The notes under the pieces were generated by a model. The model saw only the letters and a list, made by a program, of their open reading frames with translations. It did not search any database and was not told the DNA's origin. A stretch of 64,000 nt of DNA, from assembly GCF_003726095.1 (NCBI RefSeq), contig NZ_CP026031.1:2914001-2978000 (forward strand), given 5' to 3'. The DNA is from Niallia circulans (lineage in GTDB: Bacteria; Bacillota; Bacilli; Bacillales; Cytobacillaceae). Made by a program: the position numbers and the translations under genes. Each line of letters begins with the position of its first letter. Within the stretch, counting starts at the first letter, position 1. Shown here one piece after another: positions 1-8,936 of this stretch.

Positions 1-1210
1 TCTTTTCAAGATAATCTAACTGAAACACATTATTATTCTGGTTAAGATTGGTGATTAATGCCTTATTTGCTTTACCTGAACTGCCTGTCCAGCGATCAAA
101 CAAAATGGAATTATTAATTTTCGCTCGTACACCATCATCTGCAAATGTATAAACAAAGTAATCCCCTTTATTTAAAAGCTTATAAAACGATGCTGAGAAA
201 TTGTCCTTATTGGTTGAAGCATTTGGCGCGCTTTTCCCCCAATTGTATTTAATATCTTTTATTCCTGTTGAAACAAAAGCGTTCCCTGAAACGTTTGTAT
301 TATTAAAATAGGACGCAAACCAAGTGGATGTTGATAATGCTTCTTGAACTGGTTTTAGAGAAAATTGCAAATAACTTTTTCCTGTTTTCTCTACATATTC
401 AATTCGAATTTCATGGACATCCTTTCCTTGGCTATTCTCAATCTTTATTAGTCTAGTATCTTGAGAAACTCGATCACTATCGAGAACTAATTTCCCATCA
501 ATGTAGATACGTGTATCATCGTCATGCTTTGTTTGTAAAATATAATTTCCTGCTGGCAATTTTTTATAGGTAAAAAATTTAGCAGAAAAATGATTAGATC
601 CAATTCCTTTAGCATTAGGCTTACCATACTGATAATCAAAGCTTAAATTGCCATTTTTATCTGGTGTAAATACTAAGGCATCTTCCGGATTGCCACTGAA
701 TTTTTCATTATTGTAAAAGTAACCAATCCATGAACCGAAAGGAAGCATATCTGCAAATAATACAGCATTTCCTCCGCCTTCATAATATTCAGTTTTTACG
801 GTGTGATTGCCCGCAGATAAATTAGTCATTGGTGCTGCTGAGTAATTTCTACTTGAACTTGTCCAACGATCGATTTTCTTTTGATTATCCAAATACATTC
901 TCACACCATCATCTGCATAGGTATGAAGAAAATAATCTTTTTGTGATTCCGAAATAGTTATATTTTTTTCAAAGCTAGCGGAAAAATTATCTTTGTTTAT
1001 TCCGGCTATAGGCTCGTTTTTCCCCCAATTAAATCTTATATTGTTATACGATTTAGAAACAGGTGTTTCTGATAAGTTTTTATTATTGTAAAAATTGGAG
1101 GACCATGTATTTTCTGCTGCTTTTATGTTCGTTTGGGGTGACATTAACAACAAAAGAAAACATAAAAACAAAGCTGTACCTGCTATTCTCCAAAATACTC
1201 GAGTTTCTAT
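1..1210 (-). CDS. Secreted PA14-repeat protein, partial (3' end outside window)
   Basis: The frame is open from the window edge to about 1210 on the minus strand. It opens with a signal peptide: a charged stretch (IETRVFWR), a hydrophobic core and a likely cleavage site after NIKA. Then come at least two, probably three, PA14-like carbohydrate-binding modules; the hallmarks YADDGVRMYLD, HDDDTRIYIDG and FADDGVRAKIN are spaced about 130-140 residues apart. PA14 modules usually serve extracellular glycan binding beside a catalytic or wall-binding domain, which here lies off-window. No ATG, GTG or TTG gives a complete signal peptide. An AGGAG at 1221-1225 suggests ATA at 1208-1210 as the start; TTG at 1171 would lose the charged n-region. 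A small frameshift near the 5' end is the alternative. Confidence 0.75.
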   Translation of the reverse strand, partial: METRVFWRIAGTALFLCFLLLLMSPQTNIKAAENTWSSNFYNNKNLSETPVSKSYNNIRFNWGKNEPIAGINKDNFSASFEKNITISESQKDYFLHTYADDGVRMYLDNQKKIDRWTSSSRNYSAAPMTNLSAGNHTVKTEYYEGGGNAVLFADMLPFGSWIGYFYNNEKFSGNPEDALVFTPDKNGNLSFDYQYGKPNAKGIGSNHFSAKFFTYKKLPAGNYILQTKHDDDTRIYIDGKLVLDSDRVSQDTRLIKIENSQGKDVHEIRIEYVEKTGKSYLQFSLKPVQEALSTSTWFASYFNNTNVSGNAFVSTGIKDIKYNWGKSAPNASTNKDNFSASFYKLLNKGDYFVYTFADDGVRAKINNSILFDRWTGSSGKANKALITNLNQNNNVFQLDYLEK

Positions 1211-1414
1211 TTCCCACTCACTCCTATCTATTTTTTCTATATTCTATTATCTAGTAAAATGGTAAATATGTTAAGAGGATTCGACGAAAATTCGTAGGTA
1301 ATATTATCTATTTTTTATCGATTCTTGTCAAAATTGCTATTTTTATAAAAATTCACCCATCCACCAGAACTAGTCCATAAGACTTATTCATAGTGATTTA
1401 TTTAACTATATGAC

Positions 1415-1446
1415 AAAAAACTGCCTCCTATTAAGAAGGCAGTTTT
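1415..1446 (-). terminator. Rho-independent terminator of galU
   Basis: The 10-bp arms AAAACTGCCT and AGGCAGTTTT enclose a 10-nt loop, with a T-run on the minus strand. It lies about 40 nt past the galU stop codon and separates galU from the PA14 gene. Confidence 0.8.
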
Positions 1447-1488
1447 CTCTATTTTTCATTTTATTTCCCAAAAACTATCTAAAAGTTA

Positions 1489-2388
1489 TTACTTAGAAAG
1501 TTTATTCATTTCTTGTTCTTTTAGTCTTTCAGCAAGCTCTAATATATAACTTCTTAATTGTGAATTAATATCGGTGCGTTTTAACCCCAACTCAATCGTT
1601 GTTTGAATGAAACCAAATTGCTCTCCCACGTCGTAACGATTTCCTTCAAATTCATATGCAAAAACACGCTGAATTTTGTTTAACTTCTCAATGGCATCTG
1701 TCAGTTGTATTTCTCCTCCTGTGCCAACTTCTTGTGACTCAAGAAAATGAAATAGCTGTGGTGTAAATATGTATCTTCCGATAATCGCTAAATTAGAAGG
1801 TGAAGTTCCTTGCTCAGGTTTTTCTACAAATTTCTTTACTTGATATCTTCTCTTTGTATCCGGTAAAGGGTCAATTATCCCGTAACGATGGGTTTCTGAG
1901 TCAGGTACTACCTGTACACCTATCACAGAAGAAAGTGTTTGATCATATTGATCCATCAATTGCTTTAGACATGGTTTGTCATTATCAACAATATCATCCC
2001 CTAATAATACAGCAAATGGCTCATCGCCAATAAAGTTTCTTGCACACCAAACAGCATGTCCTAATCCTTTTGGCTCTTTTTGCCGTATATAATGAATGTC
2101 CACATTAGAAGATTCCTGCACTTTTGCTAATAAGGCAAATTTTTCTTTTGCAATCAAATTTTCTTCTAATTCTAAGGCATTATCAAAGTGATCTTCAATC
2201 GCTCTCTTACCTTTCCCAGTAACAATAAGAATATCTTCAATCCCAGATGCTATAGCTTCCTCCACAATATATTGAATGGTTGGCTTATCCACAATTGGCA
2301 GCATTTCTTTCGGCATTGCTTTCGTTGCTGGTAAAAATCTAGTTCCTAATCCTGCAGCAGGGATAATCGCTTTTTTCACTTTACTCAT
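1489..2388 (-). CDS. galU: UTP--glucose-1-phosphate uridylyltransferase
   Basis: This cytosolic enzyme makes UDP-glucose from UTP and glucose-1-phosphate, feeding teichoic-acid glucosylation, glycolipids and, through GalE, UDP-galactose. The protein begins [20 protein letters not shown], the nucleotidyltransferase signature of GalU/GtaB, followed by [10 protein letters not shown] and VLLGDDI. The length of 299 residues matches B. subtilis GtaB. The ATG at 2388 follows a GAGG at good spacing; the frame can be extended 37 codons upstream but that part looks non-coding. It is divergent from an LCP gene, as gtaB is close to tagU in B. subtilis. pgcA (16.2-17.9 kb) makes its substrate. Confidence 0.95.
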   Translation of the reverse strand: MSKVKKAIIPAAGLGTRFLPATKAMPKEMLPIVDKPTIQYIVEEAIASGIEDILIVTGKGKRAIEDHFDNALELEENLIAKEKFALLAKVQESSNVDIHYIRQKEPKGLGHAVWCARNFIGDEPFAVLLGDDIVDNDKPCLKQLMDQYDQTLSSVIGVQVVPDSETHRYGIIDPLPDTKRRYQVKKFVEKPEQGTSPSNLAIIGRYIFTPQLFHFLESQEVGTGGEIQLTDAIEKLNKIQRVFAYEFEGNRYDVGEQFGFIQTTIELGLKRTDINSQLRSYILELAERLKEQEMNKLSK

Positions 2389-2953
2389 AAAAAATACCTC
2401 TCTTATAAATAAATTTTTAGTGCGTCTCTTGCTACTATCTTTAGTATACTGCAATCCAACTAAAAGCTCTATGGCTACACTTTTTGATGGTATTCCCATT
2501 ATTTCGCCATTTTTTCACATAAATAAACAAAAACCTAATTTTTTTGCAACTTTTCTCCTTTAAAGATCGTCTATACATTCAGGGATTAGTGTATCATCAT
2601 CTATTATAGAACATTTATCATATACTTTTCGTTATTTAAACAATCTTTACGAAATATTACGCATGGAAGATTAGCTTTGCCGGATAATAATTACTGCATG
2701 TTCCCATAATAATAGAGTACTAAGCTCTTTTTCATAACTTTATTATATACAAAAAGTTTATCCATAACATTTAATAATCATTCCAAAAGACCTGTGATAA
2801 ACAAATGACTATAAATTTGCTAATTATTACTGATTGAAAGGCAATGTTGCTTTTCTTATTGTTACTAAAAAAGATGTTCAGTAGAGATGATTTCTGCTAT
2901 TCTTGAAATAAGTTTACTATCATTTTTTGTCAAGATATGGAGGATATTGTTAA
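2389..2953. other. Divergent intergenic region, no gene
   Basis: These 565 AT-rich bases separate divergent galU and the LCP gene and must hold both promoters. A TATACT-like -10 for galU lies near 2440-2446 without a convincing -35. The LCP ribosome site (GGAGG) is at about 2939-2943. No coding potential or stable hairpin was seen. Confidence 0.5.
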
Positions 2954-3880
2954 ATGAGTAGAAATAAACCGAAAAAAAAGAAAACATGGTTAAAGGTTAC
3001 GGGTATTGTGCTTCTTCTCCTTATAATTGGGATAGGAATATATCTGTATACTGTATGGAATTCCCTTTCCACAGCTGTTAATAATATGCATGAGCCGATT
3101 GATAGACAGACGACCAAAAGAACGGACACTTTAAACCTTGGCAGCAAGGAGCCATTTTCCGTTTTAATGCTGGGTGTCGATGAGCGTGATGGTGACTCTG
3201 GAAGATCGGATACAATGATTGTCCTTACGGTAAATCCTGATAAAAAGTCAGTTAAAATGCTAAGTATCCCGCGCGATACTCGCACTGAAATAGTTGGGCA
3301 TGGTACTACAGACAAAATTAACCATGCATATGCCTTTGGCGGTGTTGCAATGTCGATGGATACGGTAGAAAACTTCCTCGATATACCAATTGATTACTTT
3401 ATGCAAATCAATATGGAAGGCTTTAAAGATATTGTTGATTCTGTTGGCGGAGTAACGGTAGATAATGATTTAGATTTCACTTATCAAGGAACCCACTTTC
3501 CAAAAGGACCAGTTAATTTGGATGGCGAAAAGGCATTAAAATTCTCCCGTATGCGTTATGATGATCCAAGAGGTGACTTCGGTAGACAGTTAAGACAGCG
3601 AATGATTATCCAAGCTGTTATTAAAGAAGGAGCTAGCTTAAGCTCTTTAACAAATTTTGATTCAATCTTTGATGCGTTAAGTAAGAACATCAAAACAAAT
3701 ATTACCTTCGATGAAATGATTGATATTCAATCTAAATACAAAGCAGCAGCTGGTAATATTGAGCAGCTTACAATTAAAGGCACTGGACAAACAATCGATA
3801 AAGTATGGTATTTAATTGTAGACGATGCAGAAAAAACAAAAATTCAAAATGAGCTAAAAGAACACTTGGATGTAAAATAA
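2954..3880 (+). CDS. tagU: LytR-CpsA-Psr (LCP) family ligase, TagU-like
   Basis: LCP proteins transfer undecaprenyl-linked teichoic acid or other glycopolymers onto peptidoglycan at the outer face of the membrane. A basic N-terminus (KPKKKKTW) and one membrane segment (about residues 14-34) precede the extracellular catalytic domain. Landmarks are LMLGVDERDGDSGRSDTMIV, SIPRDTR, DKINHAYAFGG and FSRMRYDDPRGDFGR, which hold the Asp and Arg residues known to bind the pyrophosphate and metal. The length (308) equals B. subtilis TagU/LytR. Its place beside galU and the tag genes supports wall teichoic acid attachment. Which of the redundant LCP paralogues it matches (TagT, TagU or TagV) is inferred from neighbourhood. 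Confidence 0.88.
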   Translation: MSRNKPKKKKTWLKVTGIVLLLLIIGIGIYLYTVWNSLSTAVNNMHEPIDRQTTKRTDTLNLGSKEPFSVLMLGVDERDGDSGRSDTMIVLTVNPDKKSVKMLSIPRDTRTEIVGHGTTDKINHAYAFGGVAMSMDTVENFLDIPIDYFMQINMEGFKDIVDSVGGVTVDNDLDFTYQGTHFPKGPVNLDGEKALKFSRMRYDDPRGDFGRQLRQRMIIQAVIKEGASLSSLTNFDSIFDALSKNIKTNITFDEMIDIQSKYKAAAGNIEQLTIKGTGQTIDKVWYLIVDDAEKTKIQNELKEHLDVK

Positions 3881-3899
3881 AGAGAAAAAGAATAAGAAT

Positions 3900-3943
3900 A
3901 AGGCAATAAAAAAAGACCTAAACTGGTCTTTTTTTATTGCCTT
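3900..3943. terminator. Bidirectional terminator between LCP gene and tagF
   Basis: A perfect 19-bp inverted repeat (3900-3918 with 3925-3943, 6-nt loop) carries A- and T-runs inside the stem, so it can end transcription from the LCP gene and from the convergent tagF gene. Confidence 0.9.
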
Positions 3944-3963
3944 AAAGTTTTACTTTTTAATGA

Positions 3964-6084
3964 TTACCTTTTGTTAAAAACCTCTTCTACTACTCTTTCA
4001 GCAGATTTTCCCTCTTCTAGGTAGCAAAACTTGTCATAGAAGGTATTGAATTTATCACTTATTGGGTTAACTTCTGCCTCTTTGATAGATTGAATAACTT
4101 CTTCTGTCGTTTTCACTAGTGGACCCGGGGCTGTTTTTTCAAAATCAAAATAGAAACCACGTAAATTATCTCGATAATCTTCAATATCATATACAAAGAA
4201 AATCATTGGTCTTCTTAAATTGGCATAGTCAAAAAATACGGAAGAATAGTCTGTTACCAAAATATCCGACACTAAATAAAGTTCTCGAATATCTTCATAA
4301 TTTGAAAAATCAAAAGCAAAGCCAGTGTATGGTGTTAAGTCAAAGTTTTCAGCTACTAAGTAATGCATGCGCAATAAAACTATATATTCATCGCCAAGCT
4401 GATCACGAAGCATATTTAAATCTAATTCTAAATCGAATTTATATTTTCCTCTTCCATAAAATTGATTATCTCGCCATGTCGGTGCATACAGAATAATCTT
4501 CTTATCCATTGGTAAAGCAAATTTTTGTTTTAAAGCTTCCATGTTTTCTGCCGTATTATCTACATGTAACACGTCATTTCTAGGATATCCAGATTCAATC
4601 ATTGTTTTATTAAAAGCGAAAGCCCTTTGAAATATTTCCGTAGAATACGCATTAGGAGAAATTAAATAGTCCCAATTAGATGCTTCTTTTAAAAAGTTGT
4701 TCTTATATTTAACTGTATTTGTACCAGGCATATGCACTTCATCCATATCGGCAGCCAATTTTTTCAGTGGCGTGCCATGCCAAGTTTGCAAATAGGTTGT
4801 ATGGTTTGGTTTTGGAATCCATAATGGTAAGCGACTATTACTCACCCAATATTGGGCTCTAGCCATTATAAATAACCACTTAATAGAGAAGCGTGGCACT
4901 ATATTTAAATTTCTTCCTTCGAAATTTTTCATGTACTTTTTATCAACACTCCAGTACATTTTATATTCAGGATTAGAATCCTGCATATATTCAAAAATTG
5001 CTCTTGGGTTACAGCTAAACTGCTTTCCAGCAAAACTTTCAAATACAACGGATTTTTTTCGAACCGGTGCATATCCCATCAACTTAAATGCTTTTTTATA
5101 TAACGCTTTGATCTTTCGACTTCTCTTAATATCAGTCAATTTTCTTCTGATTCTACTTTTCCATTCTTTCGAACGATTGTAAACATATACTTTGACGGAA
5201 AGATAGCTCTTTACCTTGGTCTTTTTAATAAAAATTCTTCTATCTATTCCATCTATTCTGATCACTTTAGCTCTTCGCGATTGCAGAGGATTAAAAGGAT
5301 TGAATGTTAATCTTGGACTGACCTTTACTATCTCTTCACCATTATCTATATAAGAAAGCTCTATATAGAATCGGAAATAGATTAATTCAGATGTATGTAA
5401 ATATTCTTTTATAGAAAAGGTGCCTTTAAACCCAATATCATCATAATTTCTGATTCCATCCCCGTATAATTCGGTTAAATCCGTTCTAGTCACACTCTCT
5501 AAAGGAAGACGATACTGCTCATCATCTAAATGATTTGTAATGATTAGTGTTTTTTTCATATCATGTTTAGCGCCCATAAGCTTTGTATCTAATACATATC
5601 CGCTAATATTTAATAAACCGTCTTTACTAAGATAAGCATCTTCTACTTTCGAAATAAAAGACCTTTTCGTTGTTTTCAGGGAAAGATTCATTTTATTAGT
5701 TGTATATGGATAAAAAACAGTGCCCATATCAGCATATTGATAGTAGATCAAATTTAATTCTTGACGATTACTTACGATACGATATCGTTTGTATTCATCT
5801 TCTTCAGACTCAACAACAATATAGACATCCCATACTCCAGATTGTCCAAAAAAATCTTTTTCTTTATGTAAATCAATGGTAACTTCATAACTTCCAATCG
5901 TATTTTCATCGTCCAATGTATGAAATGGCAGATATTTTTCATTTTCCGTCTTTCTATTTAAAATGAGGAACGATGCTTTATTATCCTCTAAGATACTTGT
6001 TTTAAAACCAAATTGAATACTGAGCATATTGTGGATAATGCTGATCGTTTGTATTTGTTTATGATTAAATCCAGATTCACTCAT
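3964..6084 (-). CDS. tagF: CDP-glycerol glycerophosphotransferase, TagF-like polymerase
   Basis: The product probably polymerises glycerol-phosphate from CDP-glycerol onto the primed linkage unit, building wall teichoic acid on the cytoplasmic membrane face. The N-terminal 300 residues are a poorly conserved beta-rich and basic region. The C-terminal 400 residues are the glycerophosphotransferase domain, with QTWHGTPLKKL, SGYPRNDVL, ILYAPTWRDN, DILVTDYSSVFFDYANL and the late motif PGPLV; its His residues are catalytic in TagF. At 706 residues it is slightly shorter than B. subtilis TagF (about 746). ATG 6084 follows GGAGAGG; a TTG six codons upstream lies inside that ribosome site. It is divergent from tagD-tagB. 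Confidence 0.85.
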   Translation of the reverse strand: MSESGFNHKQIQTISIIHNMLSIQFGFKTSILEDNKASFLILNRKTENEKYLPFHTLDDENTIGSYEVTIDLHKEKDFFGQSGVWDVYIVVESEEDEYKRYRIVSNRQELNLIYYQYADMGTVFYPYTTNKMNLSLKTTKRSFISKVEDAYLSKDGLLNISGYVLDTKLMGAKHDMKKTLIITNHLDDEQYRLPLESVTRTDLTELYGDGIRNYDDIGFKGTFSIKEYLHTSELIYFRFYIELSYIDNGEEIVKVSPRLTFNPFNPLQSRRAKVIRIDGIDRRIFIKKTKVKSYLSVKVYVYNRSKEWKSRIRRKLTDIKRSRKIKALYKKAFKLMGYAPVRKKSVVFESFAGKQFSCNPRAIFEYMQDSNPEYKMYWSVDKKYMKNFEGRNLNIVPRFSIKWLFIMARAQYWVSNSRLPLWIPKPNHTTYLQTWHGTPLKKLAADMDEVHMPGTNTVKYKNNFLKEASNWDYLISPNAYSTEIFQRAFAFNKTMIESGYPRNDVLHVDNTAENMEALKQKFALPMDKKIILYAPTWRDNQFYGRGKYKFDLELDLNMLRDQLGDEYIVLLRMHYLVAENFDLTPYTGFAFDFSNYEDIRELYLVSDILVTDYSSVFFDYANLRRPMIFFVYDIEDYRDNLRGFYFDFEKTAPGPLVKTTEEVIQSIKEAEVNPISDKFNTFYDKFCYLEEGKSAERVVEEVFNKR

Positions 6085-6618
6085 TAAGAATCCCCTCTCC
6101 AAAATGCAAATTCCATTAAATCAAGTTATTGAATTATAAAGTTTATCCATTATCCGACAAACTTCTTATTCATCCATTCTCTTATAAAACACCTAACCAA
6201 CATTATATATAACAATGTGCCGGAATTCAATCAACCATGAGAGCAACATTTATAAAGGTTGTAAAACTTCAAATAATGGCAGAGAGGAATAAATAAAAAA
6301 TCACCTTTTTTCGCTATTCTAAACAAGGATAAAATGCATTCATTTGATAAATGATAAGAAAACATTCTTTACTATTATTTTAAACAATTTTTGCATAAAT
6401 ATTTCATTTTATGACAAAGCAATGATGATACTTGTCAATAAGCGGAAAAAGTTTTAAAATAAGATAATTAGGGAAAGCTAAAAAAAGTTTTTCGATTTCA
6501 CAATCATCATTCAAACATGGAACAATTATTATAGGTGTTTCAAATGACACATCTTAAATAATTAGCCTTTTAATAATTCTATCCTTATTAAATTGTCTAT
6601 AATTGTAGGAGGAAAAAA
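6085..6618. promoter_or_regulatory. Divergent tagF / tagD intergenic region
   Basis: About 530 AT-rich bases contain the outward promoters for tagF and tagD-tagB. A TATAAT at about 6597-6602 just before the tagD ribosome site is a -10 candidate, but no clear -35 was found. No open frame or strong hairpin was seen. PhoP-type direct repeats were looked for by eye without a convincing hit. Confidence 0.4.
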
Positions 6619-7014
6619 ATGAAGAAAGTTATTACCTATGGTACCTTTGATTTATTACATTGGGGCCATATAAATATTTTAAAACGAGCTAAAGAGTTGG
6701 GAGATCACTTAACTGTTGCACTTTCTAGTGATGAATTTAATGCCATTAAGAACAAACAAGCATATCATAGTTACGATAATCGCAAAATGATTTTAGAAGC
6801 AATCCGTTATGTGGATGAAGTAATTCCAGAGCATGATTGGGATCAAAAAATCAGAGACGTTGTGGATCATAATATTGATGTTTTCGTTATGGGAGACGAT
6901 TGGGAAGGAAAATTTGACTTCTTGAAAGATTATTGTGAAGTTGTATATCTTCCAAGAACCGTTGGAATCTCTACAACAAAAATTAAAAAGGACCTATTTA
7001 AAGTAAATGGTTAG
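6619..7014 (+). CDS. tagD: Glycerol-3-phosphate cytidylyltransferase
   Basis: TagD makes CDP-glycerol from CTP and sn-glycerol-3-phosphate, the activated precursor used by TagB and TagF. The 131 residues match the family length. The nucleotide-binding HxGH motif is HWGH at residues 14-17, and the RTxGISTT motif is RTVGISTT at residues 113-120. An AGGAGG lies 8 nt before ATG. It overlaps tagB by 8 bp, so the two are translationally coupled. The enzyme class is certain from these motifs. Confidence 0.96.
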   Translation: MKKVITYGTFDLLHWGHINILKRAKELGDHLTVALSSDEFNAIKNKQAYHSYDNRKMILEAIRYVDEVIPEHDWDQKIRDVVDHNIDVFVMGDDWEGKFDFLKDYCEVVYLPRTVGISTTKIKKDLFKVNG

Positions 7015-8185
7015 AGAGTTAGCCATTTACTTATACTTAAAACTATTTTCTTTTCTATTTGAGATAGCAAAACTATTTCCTTTACAGAAGAAAATAGTTT
7101 TTTGTGTGTCTTTTGTTGAAAATACAACTCATCTCTATGATGAACTGAAGAAGAACAATCCAAACATCCCATGTATTTTATTAGCTGATTATAAAACCTA
7201 TCGATTTTTTAATGACAAAATGATAACAGATCCGGTTTTATTATTTTCTCCCAAGTATCCTTTATCTTTTCTGAAAGGAATTTTTCATCTAGCAACATCT
7301 CAAGTGATTGTGCTGGATAATTATTACGGTTTCTTATCTTCTGTATCATTCAAAGAAAATGTTAAAAAACTACAAATTTGGCACGCCAATGGTGCCATTA
7401 AAACATTTGGATGGAATGACTTAAGTGTCAAAGATCGTTCCAAAAATGCCAAGGAAAGATTTGCAGCCGTTTATAAACAATTTGACTATATTATCTCTGG
7501 ATCAGATAAAATGTCAGCTATCTTTTGCGAAGCTTTCTCTGCTTCCTCCCAGCAAATATTAAATACAGGAATACCTAGAACTGATATTTTCTTTGATAAA
7601 GATCATATGGAAAAAATAAAAACCAGTTTTTATAAAAAATATCCTAATCTAAAAAATAAGAAAATCATTCTATATGCTCCAACTTTTCGCGAAAACGAAG
7701 AAGAATCAGCTAATCAAATTCGATTAGATTTTTCCTATTTAAAAGATAGATTAGAATTCGATTATATATTTCTCGTGAGACTTCATCCCAGTATAACTAA
7801 TCAAATGGATTTTAGTGAATACAATGGTTTTGTTTATAATTTTTCTGATTATCCTATTTTAAATGACTTGTTATTTATTACAGATATATTAATAACCGAT
7901 TATTCATCAATTCCTTTTGAATTTTCCTTTTTACAAAAGCCCATGATTTTTTATCCATATGATTTAGATGAATATAGAAAAACTCGAGGCTTTTGGGTTC
8001 CTTATCATGAACTAGTTCCCGGTCCTATTGCCTATTCAACGGAAGAAATTGTGCAATTTATTCATCTTTCATCTTTCAAAATGGAAAAAATAGCAAATTT
8101 CCATCAAGAGTGGAATACGTATTCAATTGGTAATTCTAGTAAAAATGTTGTTCAAACAATAAATAGCTGGTTAACAAAACAATAA
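7007..8185 (+). CDS. tagB: CDP-glycerol glycerophosphotransferase, TagB-like primase
   Basis: TagB adds the first glycerol-phosphate to the lipid-linked ManNAc-GlcNAc unit made by TagO and TagA, priming teichoic acid synthesis. The 392-residue protein has the short N-terminus of TagB and the family motifs IWHANGAIKTFGW, GIPRTDIFF, IILYAPTFREN, LVRLHPS, DILITDYSSIPFEFSFLQKP and PGPIAYS. The histidines in WHANG and RLHPS correspond to the conserved catalytic residues. Its length fits TagB (about 381) rather than TagF. The start overlaps the end of tagD, giving coupled expression of CDP-glycerol synthase and primase. Confidence 0.88.
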   Translation: MVRELAIYLYLKLFSFLFEIAKLFPLQKKIVFCVSFVENTTHLYDELKKNNPNIPCILLADYKTYRFFNDKMITDPVLLFSPKYPLSFLKGIFHLATSQVIVLDNYYGFLSSVSFKENVKKLQIWHANGAIKTFGWNDLSVKDRSKNAKERFAAVYKQFDYIISGSDKMSAIFCEAFSASSQQILNTGIPRTDIFFDKDHMEKIKTSFYKKYPNLKNKKIILYAPTFRENEEESANQIRLDFSYLKDRLEFDYIFLVRLHPSITNQMDFSEYNGFVYNFSDYPILNDLLFITDILITDYSSIPFEFSFLQKPMIFYPYDLDEYRKTRGFWVPYHELVPGPIAYSTEEIVQFIHLSSFKMEKIANFHQEWNTYSIGNSSKNVVQTINSWLTKQ

Positions 8186-8189
8186 TATA

Positions 8190-8237
8190 TATAAAGAAGT
8201 GGCAGATTAACAATTGTTAATCTGCCACTTCTTTATA
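8190..8237. terminator. 48-bp perfect palindrome, tagB terminator
   Basis: The sequence reads identically on both strands over 48 bp, centred between 8213 and 8214, beginning TATAAAGAAGTGGCAG. The T-rich right flank fits termination of tagD-tagB; cruciform extrusion is also possible. Confidence 0.8.
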
Positions 8238-8260
8238 AGCCGACATTTCTCGGGAAATAC

Positions 8261-8336
8261 TTGTCAACATTTGTTGATAATTTAGTGTTTTCAATAAATA
8301 CAAACGCGGTATATATAAACTATAAGAAAAAGAGTA
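8261..8336 (+). promoter_or_regulatory. Operator-like inverted repeat and candidate promoter of the 36-codon gene
   Basis: TTGTCAACAT followed by TTGTTGATAA (8261-8280) is an 18/20 inverted repeat. Downstream, a GTTTTC and CGGTAT pair spaced 14 bp (about 8287-8312) resembles a SigB promoter; a TTTTCA/TATATA SigA pair overlaps it. Both readings are inferred from consensus only. Confidence 0.4.
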
Positions 8337-8351
8337 GAAAGGATGATAAAT

Positions 8352-8462
8352 ATGAAAATAAAAGCTGGTAGCTGGAGATTACTAAGTTCTCAGGATAAGC
8401 AATTTATTTTACAAACTGTTTGTACCCTTTCTCAATATAAGGGAAAAGCACATTCTAATTAA
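8352..8462 (+). CDS. Small protein of 36 residues, unknown function
   Basis: ATG 8352 is preceded by GAAAGGATG at good spacing and opens a 36-codon frame (MKIKAGSWRLLSSQDKQFIL and onward). It is basic, has one cysteine and no membrane segment. Its stop codon overlaps the stop codon of the convergent VOC gene inside TTAA. A candidate promoter and an operator-like inverted repeat lie upstream. The ordered 5' region and the exact stop overlap favour a real gene, but I do not recognise the family. Confidence 0.5.
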   Translation: MKIKAGSWRLLSSQDKQFILQTVCTLSQYKGKAHSN

Positions 8463-8848
8463 GCCTCATATAATTCAATTGGTAACCCATCAGGATCAGC
8501 AAAAAAAGTAAACTTTTTGTTCGTAAAAGGATCGATCCGAATATCTTCAACTGTAATATTATTCGATTGTAAATACTGTACAGTTTCTTCTATATTATTC
8601 ACTTCAAAGGCAATATGACGTAAGCCGGCAGCCTCAGGATAACTTGGTCTTTCTCTTGGATTAGGAAAGGAAAATAGTTCGATTTGATAGATATTGTTTA
8701 CTAAAAGGTCTAGCTTATAAGAATCTCTTTCTTCTCTGTATACTTCATTTATAGGCTTAAAACCTAAAAGTTCCACATAAAAATGTTTTGATACTTCGTA
8801 ATTGCTGCAAATAATCGCTATATGATGAACCTTATTTATATTAAACAT
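8459..8848 (-). CDS. VOC (glyoxalase I-like) family protein, YwbC-like
   Basis: This is a single-chain vicinal oxygen chelate protein of 129 residues with two beta-alpha-beta-beta-beta modules. The four expected metal ligands can be seen: His in KVHHIAI near the N-terminus, Glu in YQIELFSF, His in LRHIAFEV and Glu in LPIELYEA near the C-terminus. That favours an active lactoylglutathione-lyase-like or thiol-adduct enzyme, though the physiological substrate is unknown and bacilli lack glutathione. The ATG follows AAAGGAG. It is convergent with a 36-codon gene and lies downstream of galE. Confidence 0.82.
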   Translation of the reverse strand: MFNINKVHHIAIICSNYEVSKHFYVELLGFKPINEVYREERDSYKLDLLVNNIYQIELFSFPNPRERPSYPEAAGLRHIAFEVNNIEETVQYLQSNNITVEDIRIDPFTNKKFTFFADPDGLPIELYEA

Positions 8849-8894
8849 TTTATAACTCCTTTTCCGTTAAAAAATAAACATCATTATGCTAGAA

Positions 8895-8928
8895 AAAAAG
8901 CGAAGAAACTGTTTGGATTCCTTCGCCT
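8895..8928 (-). terminator. Terminator of galE
   Basis: GCGAAG (8902-8907) pairs with CTTCGC (8923-8928), followed on the minus strand by seven T residues. It lies just past the galE stop codon. Confidence 0.75.
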
Positions 8929-8936
8929 TCTATCTA

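Noticed and set aside
1063..1254. Plus-strand 63-codon hydrophobic frame
   Set aside because: It is the complement of the signal peptide and start region of the PA14 gene.
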